A stretch of 15,469 nt of DNA from JANLVJ01 sp031363945. Lineage in GTDB: Bacteria; Bacteroidota; Bacteroidia; Sphingobacteriales; Sphingobacteriaceae. Location: positions 1 through 15,469 of the forward strand of contig JANLVJ010000077.1 of NCBI GenBank assembly GCA_031363945.1, read 5' to 3'. This document shows, one piece after another, positions 6,423-14,478 of the stretch. A program made the position numbers and the translations under genes. Below the pieces are notes generated by a model that saw nothing but the letters and a program-made list of their open reading frames with translations, had not been told where the DNA came from and made no database searches. The first letter of the stretch is position 1. The number at the start of each line of letters is the position of its first letter.

Positions 6423-7126
6423 TCTTTTAGCCTGTTTTCAAGAAAAGCAAGAGTATGCCCCCAAGCCTGGTCTGCAGCTAATGGGTTATAACTTGGCCTT
6501 TCGTCACAGTTGAAACCGTGGTCGGCATATGAAATTATCACATTCGTATATTCTTTGTTCTTAGCGTTCAAAGAAGTAGTGATTTGTTCGATTTTATCAG
6601 GCGAAATATGAGAATCTTTTCCACCCCAAAAAAATAAATGAGGAGCCTGAATCTCCTTGCCTTCAGCTATCAGCTTTTCTATACCACCCCCATAATAGGA
6701 TACTGAAGCTGATAGTGGCAGTATGGCATTTGCCAGAAAAGATACCCTGCCCCCCAGACAAAAACCAATTGCAGCTATTTTACCGGGTATTATATTTTGC
6801 TGCCTGACAATCCATTTATAGGTTTCAGTGAGATCATTTTCCAGTAATTCAGTTGTGAGCACATTAAAATGAGGTATTGCCAGACTAAAATCTGAATAGG
6901 GTATTTCAATCATTTTACCGGTACGATGAAATAAATCAGGAGCAAATACGGCATATTCTTCATTGCACAGACGCTCACAGATATTTCTGATATGATTATT
7001 TACGCCAAATGCTTCCTGAAGTACAATTATTACTGGCTGATTTATTCCTTTATCTGGGAAAGCAGCATAGACATTCATCACACTACCATCACTAAGTGAG
7101 ACTGCATTAAAACTGTGGTTGTTCAT
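6419..7126 (-). CDS. Dienelactone hydrolase family protein
   Basis: 235 residues with the alpha/beta-hydrolase fold of the dienelactone hydrolase family. The catalytic triad is visible: Cys123 in the nucleophile elbow 'GFCLGG' (121-126), Asp171 in 'GGKDSHI', and His203 in 'ADHGF'. Glu38 in 'QEAFGVN' matches the family's conserved Glu that activates the cysteine. 'FAPDLFHRTG' (61-70) is also typical. No signal peptide is present, so it should be cytoplasmic. Family members hydrolyse the lactone ring of dienelactone in chloroaromatic breakdown, but in Bacteroidota most homologues have unknown ester or lactone substrates, and no aromatic pathway genes lie nearby. It is divergent from the class V aminotransferase gene across 79 bases, which could hold a shared control region. 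Confidence 0.9.
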   Translation of the reverse strand: MNNHSFNAVSLSDGSVMNVYAAFPDKGINQPVIIVLQEAFGVNNHIRNICERLCNEEYAVFAPDLFHRTGKMIEIPYSDFSLAIPHFNVLTTELLENDLTETYKWIVRQQNIIPGKIAAIGFCLGGRVSFLANAILPLSASVSYYGGGIEKLIAEGKEIQAPHLFFWGGKDSHISPDKIEQITTSLNAKNKEYTNVIISYADHGFNCDERPSYNPLAADQAWGHTLAFLENRLKD

Positions 7127-7205
7127 TTTTAATTGTTTAAGATTTTAAATAATAACTTGCCACTCATAGTTGCTACTGCATAAATCAGGGTCAGATATCA
7201 AACTA

Positions 7206-8408
7206 ATGCAAAATATGAATACACCGATAACTAAACAAGAAGTTCTTCAATTCAGAGCATTAACCAAGGGTACAGCTGAATGTATTCATTTTAATAATGC
7301 TGGATCTTCATTGCCGGCAGATAGTGTAGTAAATACAGTTGTTGACTATTTGTTAGATGAGGCAATAAATGGGGGGTATGAAACTGAGTTTAACTATCAG
7401 GCCGAACTTGAAAATACGTATCCCTTAATTGCTAGACTTATTAACGCCGAAACAAATGAAGTTGCTATTGTTGAAAATGCAAGTCTGGGTTGGGGGCTTG
7501 CTTTTAATGGAATTCAATTTGAAAGTGGTGATGAGGTTATTACCTCTGAGATGGAATACTCAACAAATTTACTGGGCTATCTGAATGCAAAGCAACTTTA
7601 TGGCATTGACATAAAATATATCGAGCAGGATAAAAATGGTAATTTCCCTTTAGCCGATCTCGAGTCAGCAATTACCCCGAGAACCAAACTCATTGCCGTC
7701 ACTCATATAGCATCTGGGTCTGGAACTATGTTGCCAATTGTTGAAATCGGGGCAATTGCAAAAAAACACCGGATTCTTTATCTGGTCGATGCTTGCCAGA
7801 CGATTGGTCATATGCCAATTGATGTAAAAGAAATAAATTGCGATATGCTGTCTGTAACGGGTCGAAAATATCTTCGTGCACCCCGGGGTACCGGATTTCT
7901 GTTTGTAAAAAAAGATGTTCAGCCGATGCTTAAAACTTTTTTTATGGATAGTCATACTGCTTTATGGGTTTCTGAAACTGAGTTCAGGGTAAGGGATGAT
8001 GCTCGCAGGTTTGAACTATATGAAAAAAACAGAGGGCTTTGTCTGGGTCTGTCGAAAGCTGTTGAGCTAGCCCTTTCTATCGGGGTTGACCGAATCTGGC
8101 AGCGGGTGCAAATGTTAGGGGATTTATTGCGCGTTGAATTAAAAAAAATACCAGGTGTAATAGTGCATGACCAGGGTGATTTAAAATGTGGAATTGTGAC
8201 CTTTTCTTTAGCGGGTGTTACTGCTGGGGATGTGAAAAAAATACTTAGTGCGCGAAGAATTCATGTTTCTGTCGCGAATGCCGCTTCCACCTTACTTTAT
8301 ATGAATCATAAACACCTTGATGCCATTGTCAGAGCCTCGGTTCATTATTATAACACTGAAGAAGAAATTGCAATCATGTGCAAAATTTTAAAATCAGTAG
8401 GTAAATAG
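7206..8408 (+). CDS. Aminotransferase class V-fold PLP-dependent enzyme
   Basis: 400 residues from the ATG at 7206; another ATG at 7215 and a TTG at 7170 are in frame. 'IHFNNAGSSLP' near the N terminus, 'EMEYSTNLLGY', Asp195 and Gln198 in 'LVDACQTIGHMPID' (Asp contacts the PLP ring nitrogen), and Lys221 in 'SVTGRKYLRAPRGTGFLFV' (Schiff-base lysine) place it in the cysteine desulfurase/selenocysteine lyase/isopenicillin N epimerase superfamily. The C-terminal small domain contains 'RIHVSVANAASTLLYMN', where SufS-like enzymes have an R-x-H/G-xx substrate segment. It is not with suf or isc genes, so a dedicated Fe-S role is doubtful; an amino-acid lyase or racemase-like role is as likely. Cytoplasmic. 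Confidence 0.85.
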   Translation: MQNMNTPITKQEVLQFRALTKGTAECIHFNNAGSSLPADSVVNTVVDYLLDEAINGGYETEFNYQAELENTYPLIARLINAETNEVAIVENASLGWGLAFNGIQFESGDEVITSEMEYSTNLLGYLNAKQLYGIDIKYIEQDKNGNFPLADLESAITPRTKLIAVTHIASGSGTMLPIVEIGAIAKKHRILYLVDACQTIGHMPIDVKEINCDMLSVTGRKYLRAPRGTGFLFVKKDVQPMLKTFFMDSHTALWVSETEFRVRDDARRFELYEKNRGLCLGLSKAVELALSIGVDRIWQRVQMLGDLLRVELKKIPGVIVHDQGDLKCGIVTFSLAGVTAGDVKKILSARRIHVSVANAASTLLYMNHKHLDAIVRASVHYYNTEEEIAIMCKILKSVGK

Positions 8409-8440
8409 GACCGTAATTGATCTGAAAAACATCACAAAGT

Positions 8441-8462
8441 AAAAATCAGCCTGGGGCTTGAT
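8441..8462 (-). terminator. Terminator of the S9 peptidase gene
   Basis: Read on the minus strand, ATCAAGCC, a 3-base loop and GGCTGAT form a seven-base-pair stem with one bulged base, followed by a short T run (TTTT then AC). It lies 6 bases after the peptidase stop codon. Confidence 0.55.
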
Positions 8463-8468
8463 CAATGC

Positions 8469-10439
8469 CTATTTTAAATATGTATCGAACCATTTAATAT
8501 ATCTTTCGAGTTTGTCAAGTTGATAACTCGGTACCGAAACCCCATGATATTGGTTTGGATATAAAACAAGCTGGGTAGGAATATTTTGAGATTTCAGGGC
8601 CATATACATCTGCTCACTTCCGATAGTAGGAACATTAAAATCTTTCAGGCCCGACATAAACAGCACAGGGGTTTTTATTCTGTCAGCATGAAAGAATGGA
8701 TAAGAAAGGTTGATCCATTTTTCCTGATTCTTCCAGGGAGCGCCCAGTTCATTCTCATATTGTAAAACATACTGGTCAACACCATACATACTTGTTTGTA
8801 AGGCACTGCCAGCACCCGATGCACCAGCTTTAAAGCGGGTATCAGAAGCAATTGTATAATCAGTAAGAATGCCGCCATAACTCCAGCCCCCAATACCTAA
8901 ATGTGCAGGGTCAGCAATTCCTTCTTTAACCAGTTTATCAACAGCACCCAGAAGATCTGATACCTCTTTATTTCCCCAGTCGGCATAAATGGCTTTACAA
9001 TAAGCCAGCCCCCGGCCGCTACTTCCCCTGTAATTTACAGCTGCAACTGCATAACCTGCACAGGCGAGTGCCTGACGGGTTATATCAAATCCATATTCAT
9101 CCTGTGCTACAGGGCCACCATGTATGAATAAGATAAATGGCAGCTTTTTAGACCGTATGCTATCAGGTGTATAAAGTATTCCTGAAACAGCTGTTCCATC
9201 TTTACTGCTTGATTGAAAACCAGCAACATGGGCAAGCTTATACTCTTTCAGCCAGTTTTGATGCTGGGTTAATTTACGGGTTTTGCCTTTTTCAAAAGCA
9301 TAAAGTTCAGCGGGTAAATATCGGGTCGTCATAGTAATTACCCAGTTATCAAGGCCAAGTGCCTCAATATTTACGATTGCATTTTCACCATTGGTTTGTC
9401 TGATTATTTTTCTGGTCTTGAAATTATAAGTAGCTAGTATAACCTTGCGGTCGTCTGCGATCAGGAAGCCCAGGTTTTTGCCATCTTTAGTGAAAACCTG
9501 ATCTGAAACCGGCCTGTCTAATAGGGTTGTCAGTAATGTGGTATTACTACCATCAGCATCCATAATGGCTAAAATATCCTGATCATACATCAGGTAATCA
9601 GCATCACTAGTTGACCTTAGTAATGAGATTTTCTTACCATCAGGGCTCCATCTAGGGTGGTTATCATGACCTTTCCAAGTTGTTAATTGCAGAATTTTAC
9701 CCCCTTTTACCGCATCAACAGTAAAAATATCAGTATTACTATTTCTATCAGGGTCAGTGGTATGGTTACTTACAAAAGCAATTTTTTTGCCATCCGGTGA
9801 CCAGGCAGGTTCTGCATCATCGGTATTGCCATGAGTTAGCGTATCTAGTTTCTTAACAGCAATTTCAAACAGGTATAAATGGGTATGTCCATTTTGCAGG
9901 TATCCATCTATATCCTGTTTAAAATGATAACGGTCAATAATAATGGGTAGTGGACTTTTGGGTTCTTTTTTCTCTTTATTTTCAGGATCCTGAATTAATA
10001 GCACCAGTTTTTTTGAGTCTGGCGACCATTCAAAACTATTCAGATCACCTTTTATATCTGTTAGTTTTTTTGCCTCACCACCACTGCGGTTCAGCACCCA
10101 AACCTGTGAGCCTGTTTTTGAATCTCTTGATGATAAAAAAGCGAGGAATTTATTATCAGGACTCCACTTTGGTGATGATGCGGGGTTACTACCATGAGTC
10201 AGTTGAACAGAATCAGCACTAGTCAGGCTTTGCATATATAAGTGAGATACACGTTTATCAGTTGCTGTATCTACTTCTGACAAGCTATAAGCCACCCATT
10301 TTTCATCTGGTGAAATGGTTGCTTCCTTCAGATTCTTGATTTTAAGAAAGTCTATTGGTTTAAACAGTTTTTTGCCGTTTTGAGCAAAACCTGATATTGA
10401 TAAACCAAGGGTAAAAAAGAAAATAAAAAGTTTGTTCAT
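8469..10439 (-). CDS. S9 family prolyl oligopeptidase (secreted)
   Basis: 656 residues. A signal peptide (1-19, 'LFIFFFTLGLSISGFAQ') exports it to the periplasm or beyond. Residues about 35-400 form a beta-propeller with PD40-type blades, seen as repeated W-S-P-D motifs ('PKWSPDNKF', 'FEWSPDSKKL', 'PAWSPDGKKIAF', 'PRWSPDGKKI'). The C-terminal alpha/beta-hydrolase domain has the Ser-Asp-His triad of family S9: Ser520 in 'GGWSYGG', Asp600 in 'SGLKDFNVP' and His632 in 'YHGVS'. 'FIHGGPVAQDE' supplies the oxyanion-loop motif. Such enzymes cleave dipeptides or acyl-peptides from short peptides, consistent with peptide scavenging. Single gene with its own terminator, divergent from the helicase gene across 179 bases. 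Confidence 0.93.
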   Translation of the reverse strand: MNKLFIFFFTLGLSISGFAQNGKKLFKPIDFLKIKNLKEATISPDEKWVAYSLSEVDTATDKRVSHLYMQSLTSADSVQLTHGSNPASSPKWSPDNKFLAFLSSRDSKTGSQVWVLNRSGGEAKKLTDIKGDLNSFEWSPDSKKLVLLIQDPENKEKKEPKSPLPIIIDRYHFKQDIDGYLQNGHTHLYLFEIAVKKLDTLTHGNTDDAEPAWSPDGKKIAFVSNHTTDPDRNSNTDIFTVDAVKGGKILQLTTWKGHDNHPRWSPDGKKISLLRSTSDADYLMYDQDILAIMDADGSNTTLLTTLLDRPVSDQVFTKDGKNLGFLIADDRKVILATYNFKTRKIIRQTNGENAIVNIEALGLDNWVITMTTRYLPAELYAFEKGKTRKLTQHQNWLKEYKLAHVAGFQSSSKDGTAVSGILYTPDSIRSKKLPFILFIHGGPVAQDEYGFDITRQALACAGYAVAAVNYRGSSGRGLAYCKAIYADWGNKEVSDLLGAVDKLVKEGIADPAHLGIGGWSYGGILTDYTIASDTRFKAGASGAGSALQTSMYGVDQYVLQYENELGAPWKNQEKWINLSYPFFHADRIKTPVLFMSGLKDFNVPTIGSEQMYMALKSQNIPTQLVLYPNQYHGVSVPSYQLDKLERYIKWFDTYLK

Positions 10440-10606
10440 AGATCATACTTGAAAGGAAAAATGAAAAATCGGTGGTCAGGCAGATCAATAGCGTATTATC
10501 ATTTCAGCTAATTTAATCTGTTTAGACTACCGGTTTTCTAAGATCAGTTTTTAGCACCAATTATTGGTATTTGAAGCTTCTGAAAAAGATTTATTTTCAA
10601 ATTGAA

Positions 10607-10614
10607 TACCTTTA
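10607..10614 (+). promoter_or_regulatory. Possible -7 element just before the helicase start
   Basis: TACCTTTA matches the Bacteroidota -7 consensus TAnnTTTG at 7 of 8 positions and ends only 4 bases before the ATG at 10619. If it is the true element, transcription would begin at or next to the start codon, giving a leaderless mRNA. No clear -33 element is seen at the usual distance. Confidence 0.35.
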
Positions 10615-10618
10615 GCCA

Positions 10619-12490
10619 ATGGATTATTTTAAATCATTGCTTGATCTGCTAAAAATTGAGCGTGCTGAAGATCGGGATGCCTATTTAAAACAAACGACCT
10701 CAACTTCTGTAACTGACAGGCGTGCCATTGGGCTTTGCTGGTATCCCATTGCGATAACGGGTACTGAACCAGGAAGGGGTGACTATATTAATGTTGAAAT
10801 TGAAAGAAAATCGAATCTTGATATCGTTCATAAATTACGCTTTGGTAGTCCTGCAGTTCTTTTTTCTAATCATGATCCAAAAAACGACCGGGTAGAAGGT
10901 ATTATTTCCTTTCAGGCTGGTAACCGGTTAAAAATTACCCTGTATGCTGAAGAGCTCCCAGATTGGAGCCGTGATGGTAAACTAGGGATAGAATTATTAT
11001 TTGATGATACAAGTTACGATGAGATGCAGGGTGCATTAAGGCAAGCAGATTCATTAACTGAAGATAGACGCATACAAATTCTGACAGGCCAGAAGCAACC
11101 GGCTTTTGCTGCAGAAACTGCGTTTCCGATGACCAGCCTAAATGAAATGCAGCATGCAGCGGTAAAGAAAATTGTGGCTGCCCAAGATCTTTCAATCGTT
11201 CACGGGCCTCCTGGTACAGGCAAGACTACCACTCTTGTGCAAGCCATTAAAATTATAGCTGTTAATGAACAAGTACTTGTTGTTGCCCCAAGTAATACAG
11301 CAGTAGATCTACTCACTGAAAAGCTTTCACAAGAGGGGCTTAATGTACTTCGTATTGGTAATCCTGCACGGGTGTCTGAGCGGTTGATGTCATTGACACT
11401 TGATAGTCAGATGGCCGCTCACACCTATATGAAAGAAAGTAAGAAGCTGAAAAAGCAGGCAGCTGAATATAAAAATCTGGCGCATAAATATAAACGCAGC
11501 TTTGGTAAAGCCGAACATGACCAGCGTAAGGCACTTTTTGATGAAGCCCATAAAATCATGAAAGAGGTTGCTAAAACCGAGCAGTTTATCATTGATGATC
11601 TGGTTCGTAAAGCAGATATTATTACTGCTACTCTGGCAGGATCGAATCATTGGACTGTAAAGCAGGTGAAATTTAATACGGTTGTTATCGATGAAGCAGG
11701 GCAGGCCCTTGAGCCAGCTTGCTGGATACCGATCTTAAAAGCGCAGAAAGTTATTCTAGCCGGTGATCATTACCAGCTCTCACCGACCATTAAATCTGCT
11801 GAGGCTGCTAGAAAAGGTCTGAACACTACCCTGATGGAGAAATGTGTAGCTCTTCATCCCCAGGCTGTAACCTTGCTAACCGAGCAATACCGTATGCATA
11901 CAGATATCATGACCTATTCCTCACAGGTATTTTATGGCAACACGTTGAATGCGCATGTTTCAGTTGCAGGGCGTTTACTTTTTGAGGGTGATTCGCCCTT
12001 GAATTTTATTGATACGTCGGGTTGCAGTTTTGAAGAGGCTCAGGCGGGTACCAGTACGTCAAACCCTGATGAAGCTGTATTTCTTTTTAAATACCTTGAA
12101 CAGTTTATTTCGGGGTTTGATGCAGATCAGGATTTTCCTACGATAGCTATCGTATCACCTTACCGTGATCAGATTCGCCTGCTCAAAGAGCAGCTCCAAA
12201 ATTCAACTACTTTATTGACCCACGCTGATCGCATCACCGTTAATACCATAGATAGTTTTCAGGGACAGGAAAGAGATATGGTTTTAATAAGCATGACCCG
12301 AAGTAATGCTACAGGTGAGATTGGATTTCTTGCCGACATACGCCGGATGAATGTGGCCATGACCCGTGCTAAAAAGAAACTGGTTATCATAGGCGATGGC
12401 TCAACCCTGGGCCGCCTGCCATTTTACTCAAACCTGATTGCCTATGCTGAGCAAATAAATGGATATCATAGCGCCTGGGAATTCAACTGA
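10619..12490 (+). CDS. Superfamily 1 helicase, Upf1/IGHMBP2-type
   Basis: 623 residues with the full SF1B motif set: a Q-motif region ('LNEMQHAAV'), Walker A 'GPPGTGKT' (196-203), motif Ia 'APSNTAVDLLTEKL', Walker B 'VIDEAGQ' (Asp358, Glu359), motif III 'GDHYQLSPT', motif IIIa/IV 'EQYRMH', motif V 'DSFQGQERDMV' and motif VI 'NVAMTRAKKKLVIIGD'. A Lys-rich helical insertion between motifs Ia and II (about 265-325) corresponds to the 1B stalk, and the N-terminal 150 residues form the beta-barrel side domain. The 'FQGQERD' and 'DEAGQALEP' sequences are typical of the IGHMBP2/DNA2-like group, ATP-driven 5'-to-3' RNA/DNA helicases. Its role in Bacteroidota is not defined. It stands alone and converges on a minus-strand gene remnant. 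Confidence 0.93.
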   Translation: MDYFKSLLDLLKIERAEDRDAYLKQTTSTSVTDRRAIGLCWYPIAITGTEPGRGDYINVEIERKSNLDIVHKLRFGSPAVLFSNHDPKNDRVEGIISFQAGNRLKITLYAEELPDWSRDGKLGIELLFDDTSYDEMQGALRQADSLTEDRRIQILTGQKQPAFAAETAFPMTSLNEMQHAAVKKIVAAQDLSIVHGPPGTGKTTTLVQAIKIIAVNEQVLVVAPSNTAVDLLTEKLSQEGLNVLRIGNPARVSERLMSLTLDSQMAAHTYMKESKKLKKQAAEYKNLAHKYKRSFGKAEHDQRKALFDEAHKIMKEVAKTEQFIIDDLVRKADIITATLAGSNHWTVKQVKFNTVVIDEAGQALEPACWIPILKAQKVILAGDHYQLSPTIKSAEAARKGLNTTLMEKCVALHPQAVTLLTEQYRMHTDIMTYSSQVFYGNTLNAHVSVAGRLLFEGDSPLNFIDTSGCSFEEAQAGTSTSNPDEAVFLFKYLEQFISGFDADQDFPTIAIVSPYRDQIRLLKEQLQNSTTLLTHADRITVNTIDSFQGQERDMVLISMTRSNATGEIGFLADIRRMNVAMTRAKKKLVIIGDGSTLGRLPFYSNLIAYAEQINGYHSAWEFN

Positions 12491-12692
12491 TAACCGGCCG
12501 GGCCAAAGCATTGCCATTGACCAGAAAACTGAGTCAGTAGAAACCACTTTGCCATTTATAAGTAGCATTAAATTCTACCTCCCCAATAATATAATTTCTC
12601 CCGAAAGAAAGATTAGTAATCTATTGTGGGGTGTTGAATCTATCTTCGAGCTCATTATCGTGATCATTCTGCCTTGTCCAAAACAGGTCTAT
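12491..12692 (-). pseudogene. Probable remnant of a TonB-dependent receptor beta-barrel
   Basis: Between the helicase stop and the small membrane gene, the minus strand carries a 69-codon frame interrupted by TAG (12621-12623) and TGA (12534-12536). Ignoring the stops, it reads like an outer-membrane barrel: 'ELEDRFNTPQ', then 'ITNLSFGRN', 'FNATYKWQSGFY' and 'SFLVNGN'. This order (NTP, alternating strand, Y-x-W-Q, aromatic cluster, SF..NG) resembles the late barrel strands of Bacteroidota TonB-dependent receptors. TAG is one change from CAG (Gln), and TGA one change from TGG (Trp), which is what the pattern would expect. Both ends are cut off by neighbouring genes. It lies in the same frame as the upstream small gene, directly after its stop. 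Chance resemblance cannot be excluded. Confidence 0.42.
12581..12631. repeat. Imperfect inverted repeat downstream of the helicase gene
   Basis: CCCCAATA (12581-12588) and TATTGTGGGG (12622-12631) are inverted with a two-base bulge, and the 33-base interior contains a second small palindrome, GATTAGTAATC (12611-12621). The structure falls inside the gene remnant. No T run follows, so terminator function is doubtful. Confidence 0.3.
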
Positions 12693-13031
12693 TTATTCAA
12701 TATTTTCTTTTACGGCTGTTTTCGCTTTAATTTTTTTCACGGTAGAATAAACGCCATAGGTAGTCATTGCTGCCAGGAACAGATAGACCCAAAAGGGGAT
12801 ATGTTTTCCAACTACGATAAGATAGAGGTAGGCAGCAATAAAAAAAAAGCCAGTGAGCATTGATGGTAAGAAAAAAGACTTTTTCTTCCTGATATTGTTT
12901 ATTGTCCAGGCTACTGAAGCAAAAAAGAAAGGGATAGCACCCAGATCGAGCACACCGAAAATGACTGGATCTACATGATATTGTTCGCCCAGTTTTAAAA
13001 TCCAATCTTTTACAAAAAGCCATAAATGCAT
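12693..13031 (-). CDS. Small multi-span membrane protein of unknown function
   Basis: 112 residues from the ATG at 13031. Four hydrophobic segments are visible, roughly residues 20-43, 54-74 and 77-97, with a weaker one at the N terminus, and a basic C-terminal tail ('KKIKAKTAVK'). No conserved catalytic motif is seen and I do not recognise a named family. The start codon overlaps the stop of the upstream flavoenzyme gene by one base (TGATG at 13033-13029), so translation is probably coupled. A TTG at 13034 is an alternative but less likely start. The coupling suggests a role with the oxidoreductase, such as membrane anchoring or electron transfer, although no heme- or quinone-binding residues are evident. 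Confidence 0.75.
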   Translation of the reverse strand: MHLWLFVKDWILKLGEQYHVDPVIFGVLDLGAIPFFFASVAWTINNIRKKKSFFLPSMLTGFFFIAAYLYLIVVGKHIPFWVYLFLAAMTTYGVYSTVKKIKAKTAVKENIE

Positions 13032-14467
13032 CAACTAAAAATTTGATAAGCTTTTCTTAGTAATTTTTTTAAAGCAGGGGTTAAGCTTTTAGTCATAAGA
13101 TCAGTTATCAGACTTTGATTTATCCGCGATGCAACAGGATATGGGTAAATTTTATTAAAAATTGCATTCGCAGATAAGTGAGTCGAATTTGCTAAAATAA
13201 GCTCCTGAACGAGCTCACCAGCACTTGGGGCAACCATAGAGCCGCCCAGTATTTCTTTCTTTCTAAACATGCCACCTTTGCTAACGAATAGAACGAGTTT
13301 CCCATACTGGTAATTATCTACAACCGCCCGGTCATCGTCTTTAAAATCCTTTTCCAGTCTCTGGTAATTAATATTCCTGGCAATTAACTGTTTTTCATTT
13401 AAACCGAATGTGGCCAGTTCAGGATCGGTAAAAGTCACCCATGACATATGGTCATTGGTTAATTTTTTCTTAAAAGGTGAAAAGAGATTATTCAGCAGTA
13501 TCCGGCCATGAAATTCAGCGGCATGTGAAAACTGAAGACTGCTGGCAACATCACCACATACAAACACATTTTTATTAGTTGTTTTTAGGTGATTATCAAT
13601 CACAATTTTATTTGCTTCAACTTCTATACCTGCCTTATGCAGTAATAATGATTCCAGGTCAAGTTCTCTTCCGATTGCAACAAAAACTGCATCGAATTTT
13701 ATCGTTCTGTTTTCACCACTTTTATTAACAAGGATTGCTTCAGTGGCAGATATGAATTTATTAAGACAGGAATTTAGAAAAAATTTAATGCCCTCTTTTT
13801 CTAACTGCTCTTCCAAAATAGCGGTTGTAGCCTGATCATCATGTTCCAATATCTTAGAGCCCTGACTAATTACAGTAACAGAACTACCCAGTCGGCTTAA
13901 GGCCTGCGCTATTTCTATTCCAATTGGACCTGCCCCTACGACTAGTATTTTATCAGGTAAATTATCGAGCTTAAAGATACTCTCATTATCAAAATACCTG
14001 ATCATTTCTGCTCCTGAAATTTCTAGCAGGCGGGGCTTTGAGCCAGTAGCAATTATAATTTTCCTACCTGTAAAAACAGTATCATTTACGGTGACCTCAT
14101 TTATTCCCGAAAAACTGGCATTACCCAGGGCAAGGTCAATACCCTGATCTTTTAACCATTGGCCGTTTTCGTGCTTACGAATTACCGATTGCTTCTCCTG
14201 TATATAATTAACAGCCTTTTTTATGTCTGCTTTCCCAGTCACCTGAAGGCCAAAAACAGCTGCTTCTTGTGCCTTATGAATAATTTTAGCAATATTTATC
14301 AATGCCTTACTTGGCACACAACCGTCGTTCAGGCAATCACCACCGATATCAAGATCAGATTTTGAAATCATTAAGACATTTAATCCTACCTGATTCATAA
14401 ATAGCCCGATAGTAAGACCACCTGAACCTGAGCCAATTATAATAATATCATAATCATATTTTGCCAT
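13031..14467 (-). CDS. MerA-like FAD-dependent pyridine nucleotide-disulfide oxidoreductase
   Basis: 478 residues with class I disulfide oxidoreductase layout: FAD-binding 'GSGSGG' (12-17), redox pair Cys45/Cys50 in 'GGDCLNDGCVPSK', 'ATGSKP' (140-145), NAD(P)-binding 'GAGPIG' (178-183), 'VFVCGDVA' (301-308) and a C-terminal dimerisation domain. In lipoamide dehydrogenase a His-x4-Glu pair in this last domain completes the active site; here the aligned segment is 'YPVASR', so His is Tyr443 and Glu is Arg448. Tyr at this site also occurs in mercuric reductase, but the paired C-terminal cysteines of MerA are absent and no N-terminal HMA domain is present. It is therefore unlikely to be a true lipoamide dehydrogenase or mercuric reductase. 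It lies 11 bases after a TIGR04283-type glycosyltransferase gene and overlaps the next gene by one base. Confidence 0.88.
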   Translation of the reverse strand: MAKYDYDIIIIGSGSGGLTIGLFMNQVGLNVLMISKSDLDIGGDCLNDGCVPSKALINIAKIIHKAQEAAVFGLQVTGKADIKKAVNYIQEKQSVIRKHENGQWLKDQGIDLALGNASFSGINEVTVNDTVFTGRKIIIATGSKPRLLEISGAEMIRYFDNESIFKLDNLPDKILVVGAGPIGIEIAQALSRLGSSVTVISQGSKILEHDDQATTAILEEQLEKEGIKFFLNSCLNKFISATEAILVNKSGENRTIKFDAVFVAIGRELDLESLLLHKAGIEVEANKIVIDNHLKTTNKNVFVCGDVASSLQFSHAAEFHGRILLNNLFSPFKKKLTNDHMSWVTFTDPELATFGLNEKQLIARNINYQRLEKDFKDDDRAVVDNYQYGKLVLFVSKGGMFRKKEILGGSMVAPSAGELVQELILANSTHLSANAIFNKIYPYPVASRINQSLITDLMTKSLTPALKKLLRKAYQIFS

Positions 14468-14478
14468 TCCTGTGTTCG

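Noticed and set aside
10461..10511. 16-codon frame (ATG AAA AAT CGG ...) between the peptidase and helicase genes
   Set aside because: Too short, no hydrophobic span or basic leader pattern, and no sign of a leader peptide or attenuator hairpin after it.
12672..12692. CCTTGT/ACAGG hairpin followed by T-rich bases as a helicase terminator
   Set aside because: Only five pairs with a bulge and an interrupted T run, about 180 bases after the stop codon. Too weak to call.
12459..12863. Plus-strand open frame of 134 codons overlapping the helicase end and the small membrane gene
   Set aside because: It lies antisense to the well-supported small membrane gene, has low-complexity hydrophobic and Lys/Asn-rich composition in its second half and no recognisable motif. 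The minus strand explains the region better.
13031..14467. Annotation as mercuric reductase or dihydrolipoamide dehydrogenase
   Set aside because: The MerA C-terminal cysteine pair is absent and the lipoamide dehydrogenase His-Glu dyad is replaced by Tyr and Arg, so neither specific name is supported.
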